A DNA stretch of 64,000 bases from Ferrimonas pelagia (GTDB lineage: Bacteria; Pseudomonadota; Gammaproteobacteria; Enterobacterales; Shewanellaceae), in NCBI RefSeq assembly GCF_039543565.1, contig NZ_BAABJZ010000024.1:78212-142211 (forward strand), written 5' to 3'. Of this stretch, positions 58,793 through 64,000 are shown piece by piece (the first letter of the stretch is position 1; each line of letters opens with the position of its first letter). Position numbers and translations under genes: made by a program. Below the pieces are notes generated by a model, which was not told where the DNA came from, ran no database searches, and saw nothing but the letters and a program-made list of their open reading frames with translations.

Positions 58793-58808
58793 TGTGACCC
58801 GGGTCACG
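58793..58808 (+). promoter_or_regulatory. CRP-type site close to the mdh start
   Basis: TGTGA-N6-TCACG differs from the CRP consensus core by one base; the middle is also a 14-bp palindrome (GTGACCCGGGTCAC). Its centre is only 35 bp before mdh ATG 58836, a repressor-like position unless the transcription start is very near the ATG. Confidence 0.6.
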
Positions 58809-58835
58809 CCAATCAGGGAAAGTTGGAGATAAATC

Positions 58836-59774
58836 ATGAAAGTTGCTGTACTTGGCGCCGCTGGCGGGATTGGTCAGGCTTTGGCTCTGTTGTTGAAACT
58901 CAATCTGCCGGCAGGCAGCAAGTTGTCGCTGTATGATATTGCCCCGGTGACGCCCGGGGTGGCCGCCGACATCAGTCACATTCCAACCGCCGTTGAGGCG
59001 GTTGGTTTTGCCGGTGAAGATCCGACCCCCGCGCTGGAAGGGGCTGATCTGGTCCTGATCTCTGCTGGGGTGGCCCGCAAGCCCGGGATGGATCGGGCGG
59101 ATCTGTTCAACGTGAATGCCGGGATCATTCGTAACCTGGTAGGGAAAGTCGCCGAGACGGCACCGACGGCCTGTATTGGCGTGATCACCAACCCCGTCAA
59201 CACCACGGTAGCCATCGCGGCGGAAGTGCTCAAAGGCGCCGGTGTGTACAATAAAAATAAATTGTTTGGCGTGACCACTTTAGACGTGATCCGCTCGGAA
59301 ACCTTTATCGCCCAAGCCAAAGGGTTGAACCCCGCTGACGTGAAGATCAACGTAGTGGGCGGCCACAGCGGCGTGACCATTCTGCCGTTGTTGTCACAGG
59401 TGGAAGGGGTCAGCTTCAGCGATGATGAGATCGCCAGCCTGACTCATCGTATCCAGAATGCCGGTACCGAAGTGGTGGAAGCGAAGGCCGGTGCGGGCAG
59501 TGCGACCCTGTCGATGGCGCAAGCGGCCTGCCGTTTTGGCCTCTCGGTCGTGCGCGGCCTGCAGGGCGAAGCCGATGTGGTGGAGTGTGCCTACGTTGAA
59601 GGCGCCGGGGAGCATACCCGTTTCTTTGCCCAGCCTGTGGTGTTGGGAAAAAATGGGGTTGAGGCGATCTTGCCCTACGGCAGCCTGAGTGAGTTCGAGA
59701 AGAACGCACTGGATGGCATGCTGGAGACCCTCAGCGGCGATATCAGCAAGGGCGAAGCCTTTGTGAATGGGTAA
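58836..59774 (+). CDS. mdh: Malate dehydrogenase
   Basis: A 312-residue NAD-dependent malate dehydrogenase, the same length as E. coli Mdh. It has 'GAAGGIGQALALLLK' (NAD binding), ISAGVARKPGMDRADL (substrate Arg residues), and 'VVGGHSGVTILPLLSQ' with the catalytic His. GGAG precedes ATG 58836. TCA-cycle enzyme, interconverting malate and oxaloacetate. Terminator downstream. Confidence 0.97.
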   Translation: MKVAVLGAAGGIGQALALLLKLNLPAGSKLSLYDIAPVTPGVAADISHIPTAVEAVGFAGEDPTPALEGADLVLISAGVARKPGMDRADLFNVNAGIIRNLVGKVAETAPTACIGVITNPVNTTVAIAAEVLKGAGVYNKNKLFGVTTLDVIRSETFIAQAKGLNPADVKINVVGGHSGVTILPLLSQVEGVSFSDDEIASLTHRIQNAGTEVVEAKAGAGSATLSMAQAACRFGLSVVRGLQGEADVVECAYVEGAGEHTRFFAQPVVLGKNGVEAILPYGSLSEFEKNALDGMLETLSGDISKGEAFVNG

Positions 59775-59787
59775 CGCTATGTTTCAT

Positions 59788-59815
59788 CAAAAAAGCGCCC
59801 AGAGGGCGCTTTTTT
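59788..59815. terminator. Bidirectional terminator between mdh and ispB
   Basis: An 11- to 12-bp stem (59789-59800 with 59804-59815), a 3-nt loop, A-run on the left and T-run on the right. It serves both convergent genes. Confidence 0.88.
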
Positions 59816-59838
59816 GTTGTTACAGGAACGGTCAGGAT

Positions 59839-60807
59839 TCAGTTGCGACGACTGACCGCGATCTGCGCCAGGCTGATCAGTGCCTGTTTGTAGGGGGTGT
59901 CGTTGAGCGGTGCCAGGGCGGCGATCGCTTTGTCTGACTCCTCGATGGCGCGCTGCATGGTGTAGTCCAGTGAGCCGGTTTGCTCTAGGGTGGCGACGAC
60001 CGCCTCGATCTCTTCGCAACCGCCGTTCTCGATGGCATCACGGATCCGCTGGCTGTCCGCCGGCTCTGCGTGCGCAATGGCGTGGATCAGCGGGAGGGTC
60101 GGCTTGCCTTCGGCCAGATCGTCACCCAGGTTCTTGCCGAGCTCTTCCTCATCCGCGGTGTAATCGAGGACATCATCGACCAATTGGAATGCGGTGCCCA
60201 AGTAACGGCCATAATCGGACATGGCCTGACAGAGGGCCGGCTCCTTCTCGGCCAAGACGGCGGCGAGGTGAGTGGCGGCTTCGAACAGACGCGCGGTTTT
60301 GCAGTAGATCACCTGCATATAGCTGTCTTCACTGGTGTCGGCGTCGTTGCAGTTCATTAACTGCAGCACTTCACCTTCCGCCAGTACGTTGGTGGCGTCG
60401 GCCAGATCTTCCAGTACGGTGAGGTCGCGCAACTCCGTCATCATCTGGAAGGAGCGGGTGTAGAGAAAGTCGCCAACCAGAACGCTGGCCTGGTTACCAA
60501 ACAGGGCATTGGCGGTCTCCCGGCCCCGACGCATGGTGGACTCATCCACAACGTCATCGTGCAGCAGGGTCGCGGTGTGGATGAACTCGATGATGGCGGC
60601 CAGTTTTACGTGAGCGTCACCTTGATATTCCACGGCGCGGGCTGCTAATACAGCCAATAAGGGACGGAGACGTTTACCGCCACCGTTAATGATATAGAAT
60701 GATAACTGGTTGATCAGGGCCACGTCAGAGTGGAGCTGTTCAGAGATCATTTGATTAACCGACTTCATATCGTTGTCGGCCAAGGCGCGGATGGCGTTCA
60801 GGTCCAT
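59839..60807 (-). CDS. ispB: Octaprenyl (polyprenyl) diphosphate synthase
   Basis: A 322-residue trans-prenyltransferase. Both Asp-rich motifs are present: DDVVDES (first) and DDVLDYTAD (second), with 'GGGKRLRPLL' at the substrate site. It makes the polyprenyl side chain of ubiquinone and menaquinone. Divergent from rplU-rpmA-obgE exactly as in E. coli. Confidence 0.95.
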   Translation of the reverse strand: MDLNAIRALADNDMKSVNQMISEQLHSDVALINQLSFYIINGGGKRLRPLLAVLAARAVEYQGDAHVKLAAIIEFIHTATLLHDDVVDESTMRRGRETANALFGNQASVLVGDFLYTRSFQMMTELRDLTVLEDLADATNVLAEGEVLQLMNCNDADTSEDSYMQVIYCKTARLFEAATHLAAVLAEKEPALCQAMSDYGRYLGTAFQLVDDVLDYTADEEELGKNLGDDLAEGKPTLPLIHAIAHAEPADSQRIRDAIENGGCEEIEAVVATLEQTGSLDYTMQRAIEESDKAIAALAPLNDTPYKQALISLAQIAVSRRN

Positions 60808-60965
60808 TCTTGGGTTCCGAAAAATCTGGCTTACTGCAACGAAAGCTTACTATGATTATGGCTTTGCGGCTTGCCATTCTACCCAAAAAGCATTTCGGAA
60901 CCAGTGAAATCGGATGAGTGCGACCGAGCTTGAGATCCTTTTCTCGATCTTTTTCCAAGACGCAC

Positions 60966-60994
60966 TTGCCTGTTTAGTGTCCATGCCGTAGAAT
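60966..60994 (+). promoter_or_regulatory. Sigma-70 promoter of rplU-rpmA
   Basis: TTGCCT (60966-60971), a 17-bp spacer and TAGAAT (60989-60994), followed by a GC-rich discriminator (GCGCGCCC) typical of promoters under growth-rate control. It leaves a leader of roughly 75 nt before rplU. Confidence 0.7.
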
Positions 60995-61078
60995 GCGCGC
61001 CCATTGTCAAACAGTTTTAGCCACACCCTGGCCCCCGACTATTGAGGCGGTTTCAGCGTGTGAAGTAGCGGAGTTATT

Positions 61079-61390
61079 ATGTACGCGGTATTCCAAAGTG
61101 GCGGTAAGCAGCATCGTGTTGCCGAAGGCCAAACCCTGCGTCTGGAAAAGCTGGAAGCAGAAACCGGCGCAACCGTTGAGTTCGACCAGGTATTGCTGGT
61201 TGCTAACGGCGAAGAAGTAAAAGTTGGTGCCCCTCTGGTTGAAGGTGGCAAGGTTGTAGCTGAGATCGTATCTCACGGTCGTGCGGACAAGGTGAAAATC
61301 GTTAAGTTCCGTCGTCGTAAGCACAGCCGTAAGCAGATGGGCCACCGTCAGTGGTTCACTGAAGTTAAAATCACCGGCATCAACGGTTAA
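61079..61390 (+). CDS. rplU: 50S ribosomal protein L21
   Basis: A 103-residue L21, starting MYAVFQSGGKQHRV and ending in the conserved 'SRKQMGHRQWFTEVKITGI'. Codon use is strongly biased towards highly expressed genes. Operon with rpmA 17 nt downstream. Confidence 0.98.
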   Translation: MYAVFQSGGKQHRVAEGQTLRLEKLEAETGATVEFDQVLLVANGEEVKVGAPLVEGGKVVAEIVSHGRADKVKIVKFRRRKHSRKQMGHRQWFTEVKITGING

Positions 61391-61407
61391 TCGAGGAGCA
61401 CTGAAAG

Positions 61408-61665
61408 ATGGCACACAAAAAAGCTGGCGGTTCTACTCGTAACGGCCGTGATTCAGAAAGCAAACGTCTGGGTGTAAAGCGCTTCGGCGGCGAATCCGTT
61501 CTGGCGGGTAACATCATCGTTCGTCAACGTGGTACTAAGTTCCACGCCGGTGACAACATGGGTTGTGGTAAAGACCACACTCTGTTCGCCACCAAAGACG
61601 GCAAAGTTAAGTTTGAAGTGAAAGGCAAGAACAATCGCAAATTTGTGAGCATTGTTGCTGAGTAA
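61408..61665 (+). CDS. rpmA: 50S ribosomal protein L27
   Basis: An 85-residue L27. 'MAHKKAGGSTRNGRDSESKR' at the N-terminus and 'GTKFHAGDNMGCGKDHTLFA' are diagnostic. The N-terminus reaches the peptidyl transferase centre. GAGGAG precedes the ATG. A terminator follows. Confidence 0.98.
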   Translation: MAHKKAGGSTRNGRDSESKRLGVKRFGGESVLAGNIIVRQRGTKFHAGDNMGCGKDHTLFATKDGKVKFEVKGKNNRKFVSIVAE

Positions 61666-61684
61666 TCCGAACTCAACGGATGAT

Positions 61685-61711
61685 AAAAGCCCCGCGGATG
61701 CGGGGCTTTTT
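61685..61711 (+). terminator. Rho-independent terminator after rpmA
   Basis: An 11-bp stem (61685-61695 with 61700-61710), a 4-nt loop and T residues. Some readthrough into obgE is usual in this operon. Confidence 0.85.
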
Positions 61712-61758
61712 GCGTAATGTAGTTATACTTTAAGACGATTTAAGCCAGGGGCGGGATC

Positions 61759-62919
61759 ATGAAGTTTGTAGATGAAGTCACCATTCGAGCGGAAGCCGGA
61801 GACGGCGGCAGCGGTGTCGCCAGCTTCCGACGGGAAAAATATATCCCTAACGGTGGACCTGATGGGGGTGATGGTGGTGACGGCGGCGATGTTTATCTGA
61901 TCGCCGATGAAAACCTGAATACCCTGGTGGACTATCGTTTTGAACGTTGTCACCGTGCCGAACGGGGTAAGAATGGCCGGGGTGCGAACTGTACCGGCCG
62001 TCGCGGTGAAGATAAGGTTCTGACGGTGCCTATCGGTACCCGCGCGATCGATGCGGACACCGATGAGGTGATCGGCGATCTGACCAAACACGGTCAGAAG
62101 CTGATGATCGCCAAGGGCGGTTTTCACGGCCTAGGTAACACCCGCTTTAAGAGCTCGGTCAACCGCGCGCCGCGCCAGAAGACCTTGGGCTCTAAGGGCG
62201 AACATCGCGAAGTGCGTCTCGAGCTGATGCTGTTGGCGGATGTGGGGATGCTGGGCATGCCCAATGCCGGTAAATCGACCTTTATCCGTGCGGTATCGGC
62301 GGCCAAGCCAAAGGTGGCGAATTACCCGTTTACCACCTTGATCCCGAATCTGGGTGTGGTGCGCTCTGGCCCTGGCTCCAGCTTTGTGATCGCCGATATT
62401 CCGGGTCTGATCGAAGGGGCCTCCGAAGGGGCCGGTTTGGGGATCCGCTTCCTTAAGCACTTGGAGCGTTGTCGGGTCCTGCTGCACATAATTGATATGG
62501 CACCGATCGATGGCTCTGAGCCTGCCGATGTCGCGACCGCGATCTTGCATGAGCTTGAGGCCTATTCGCCAAAGTTGTTCAACAAGCCGCGTTGCCTGTT
62601 GCTCAATAAACTGGACATGGTGCCAGAGGAGGAGCGCGAAGAGCGCATGCAGGCGGTCGTTGATGCCTTGGAATGGGATGGCGATGTCTACCCGATCTCA
62701 GCCATCAGCCGTCAGGGCACCGAGCCTCTGGTTCGAGATCTTCAGACCATGCTGGACACGTTGCCAGTGGAGGAAGAAGAGATCGAGGAAGACACCGAAG
62801 TGCGCTTCAAGTGGGAACATCATCATGCTCAGCAGATGCAGCAGGTTGTGGAAGACGATCTGGATGACGATGACTGGGATGAAGATGACTACGATGTGGA
62901 AGTTGTCTATCAGAAGTAA
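61759..62919 (+). CDS. obgE: GTPase ObgE/CgtA
   Basis: A 386-residue ribosome-associated GTPase. The N-terminal Obg glycine-rich fold has 'NGGPDGGDGGDGGDVYLIAD'; the G domain has G1 GMPNAGKST, G3 DIPGLIEGA and G4 NKLDM. A long acidic C-terminal tail (about 35 residues, with VEDDLDDDDWDEDDYD) is present. It acts in 50S assembly and stringent response. Follows rplU-rpmA as in most bacteria. Confidence 0.97.
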   Translation: MKFVDEVTIRAEAGDGGSGVASFRREKYIPNGGPDGGDGGDGGDVYLIADENLNTLVDYRFERCHRAERGKNGRGANCTGRRGEDKVLTVPIGTRAIDADTDEVIGDLTKHGQKLMIAKGGFHGLGNTRFKSSVNRAPRQKTLGSKGEHREVRLELMLLADVGMLGMPNAGKSTFIRAVSAAKPKVANYPFTTLIPNLGVVRSGPGSSFVIADIPGLIEGASEGAGLGIRFLKHLERCRVLLHIIDMAPIDGSEPADVATAILHELEAYSPKLFNKPRCLLLNKLDMVPEEEREERMQAVVDALEWDGDVYPISAISRQGTEPLVRDLQTMLDTLPVEEEEIEEDTEVRFKWEHHHAQQMQQVVEDDLDDDDWDEDDYDVEVVYQK

Positions 62920-62950
62920 CTGACGCATATTTTGAATTGTGCGAGAGTAA

Positions 62951-62974
62951 GGCGTCCTTCGGGGCGCCCTTTTT
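62951..62974 (+). terminator. Rho-independent terminator after obgE
   Basis: A 7-bp stem (62951-62957 with 62962-62968, one G-T pair) with a stable TTCG loop, then CTTTTT. Confidence 0.82.
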
Positions 62975-63035
62975 GTGTCTGGCGCTCGCATATTTCGAAG
63001 GGCGGTAGAATGATGAGACTGGATGGGGAGTGTGT

Positions 63036-63527
63036 GTGCGTATCGCAATGATCGCCTGTATGGCGAAAGACCGAGTGATCGGCAAAGACAATCAAATGCC
63101 ATGGCATCTGCCAGCGGATCTCAGACACTTTAAAGCCGTGACTATGGGTAAGCCCGTGGTGATGGGTCGGAAGACCTATGAGTCGATTGGACGGCCTCTG
63201 CCGGGGCGGCACAATATTGTGATCAGCCGTCAGTCTGATCTTGTGTTGGACGGGGTCACGGTGGTGGCCGATATCGAGGCGGCTGTGGCGGCGGCGGGGT
63301 CGGTGGACGAGCTGATGATCATTGGCGGCGGGCAACTCTATGGCACCTTGTTGGAGCGAGCGGATCGGCTCTATCTGACTTTGGTGGATCTGGCCGTTGA
63401 AGGCGATACGCAATTTCCTGATTACCAGCAACTGCCGTGGAACGAAATTGCGCGTGAGCACCGCTTGGCGGATGAACGAAACCCGTATGCGATGGATTTC
63501 ATTACGCTTGAGCGCGTGATGGGATGA
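63036..63527 (+). CDS. folA: Dihydrofolate reductase
   Basis: A 163-residue DHFR. 'DNQMPWHLPADLRHFK' contains the active-site Asp/Trp region and 'VVMGRKTYESIGRPLPGR' the NADPH-binding loop; 'IIGGGQLY' is also conserved. GTG 63036 is preferred because GGGGAG stands 5 nt before it and it keeps the first beta strand; ATG 63048 would cut that strand. It reduces dihydrofolate and is the trimethoprim target. Confidence 0.94.
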   Translation: MRIAMIACMAKDRVIGKDNQMPWHLPADLRHFKAVTMGKPVVMGRKTYESIGRPLPGRHNIVISRQSDLVLDGVTVVADIEAAVAAAGSVDELMIIGGGQLYGTLLERADRLYLTLVDLAVEGDTQFPDYQQLPWNEIAREHRLADERNPYAMDFITLERVMG

Positions 63528-63638
63528 ACCTGGGCGGTTAAAATTTACACTCAAATGCGTTACATTGTTGTGATGATAACGCGATCGCTTTGACGACAAA
63601 GCGGCATGGATGCAAAGCCAATGAGTGAGGGAACCAGT

Positions 63639-63878
63639 ATGCGTATTTTTATGGCGGCGGTGATCGTCGGTGTGGGACTGACGGGCGCCGGTTATAGCCC
63701 GGCCAGTGAGGCGAATGTGGAGCAGTTAGCGGCCAGTATCTGTGACTATGTGCAGACCGATGACAAAAATCGGCTGCGCAAGAAGCTGAAGGATAACCGG
63801 CTTAAGTTGCGGAATATCTATGATGGTATCGCATGTAATGGGAATAGCTTGCTGCGTCTGGCGATGGTAAATGGGTAA
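63639..63878 (+). CDS. DUF3718 domain protein, secreted
   Basis: A 79-residue protein with a signal peptide (about 22-25 residues, ending near ASEA). The rest, 'ASICDYVQTDDKNRLRKKLK' followed by 'RNIYDGIACNG', matches DUF3718, with two conserved Cys that may form a disulfide. Function unknown. GAGGGA precedes ATG 63639; starts at 63606 or 63621 are possible but would delay the hydrophobic segment. Confidence 0.75.
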   Translation: MRIFMAAVIVGVGLTGAGYSPASEANVEQLAASICDYVQTDDKNRLRKKLKDNRLKLRNIYDGIACNGNSLLRLAMVNG

Positions 63879-64000
63879 CCGTTCACCCGCGCGCTGTTGA
63901 CAGCGAGATCAGCGATCGATTGATGATCGACAAATTTTGCTCAATTTAGGCTTGAACGATCTCGCAATACCGTCAATCTGATGGCATGAAAACAAACAAG

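Noticed and set aside
63879..64000. End of the window searched for a further gene
   Set aside because: No coding start is complete before the edge; the stretch is likely the promoter of the next gene but no clear element was identified.

Overview
This 64 kb window is ordinary chromosome from a moderately GC-rich marine gammaproteobacterium. It is best placed near Shewanella and Ferrimonas (Alteromonadales). The evidence is a complete arginine succinyltransferase (AST) operon, a NarQ/NarP-type pair beside a pentaheme NrfA, a TyrA-like DyP peroxidase, and the conserved gene orders crp-prkB-yheU-yheT-yheS-yheV, argR|mdh and ispB|rplU-rpmA-obgE. The genus is an inference. I found no rRNA, tRNA, insertion sequence, prophage or CRISPR array.

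Layout. 1-9.8 kb: the end of a RibBA-like gene, then a mostly co-directional set of oxidoreductases: an Old Yellow Enzyme, an atypical SDR, a 3-ketosteroid-delta1-dehydrogenase-like flavoprotein, a DHRS1-like SDR, a tiny lipoprotein coupled to a penicillin-acylase-family lipoprotein, a thioesterase-fold protein and another SDR. It looks like an uncharacterised pathway for a steroid-like or cyclic-enone substrate and is the most novel part of the window. 9.8-12.6 kb: small housekeeping or unknown genes, two of them apparently frameshifted, one exactly at a perfect 17-bp inverted repeat. 12.6-29.9 kb: an accessory region with periplasmic arylsulfate sulfotransferase, a short radical SAM protein, a LysR/oxidoreductase pair, a GATE-domain transporter behind tandem ARG boxes, an M14 peptidase, a LysE/ArgO exporter, an MBL-fold enzyme with a divergent LysR gene, a diguanylate cyclase, a choloylglycine-hydrolase-family enzyme, pabA, truC and an S9 peptidase.

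29.9-46.7 kb: astC/argD-astA-astD plus an HglS-like (DUF1338) gene, then crp and the conserved crp-to-slyX neighbourhood, interrupted by a DUF3187 gene and a Tat-exported GMC oxidoreductase pair, followed by an lpoB-COG3014-def operon. 46.7-53.2 kb: yacL, a NarQ/NarP-type pair divergent from nrfA with a perfect FNR site between them, and glnK-amtB behind an NtrC site and a sigma-54-like promoter. 53.2-58.1 kb: an fbpABC-type iron importer behind a Fur-like box, and a DyP peroxidase. 58.1-64 kb: argR/mdh, ispB, rplU-rpmA, obgE, folA and a DUF3718 gene.

Arginine and nitrogen metabolism is a recurring theme: ArgR itself, ARG boxes in front of argR and of the GATE-domain transporter, the AST catabolic operon, an ArgO-like exporter, GlnK/AmtB, and nitrite ammonification by NrfA. 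Global regulators of carbon, oxygen and iron (CRP, FNR, Fur) are also visible as either genes or binding sites.
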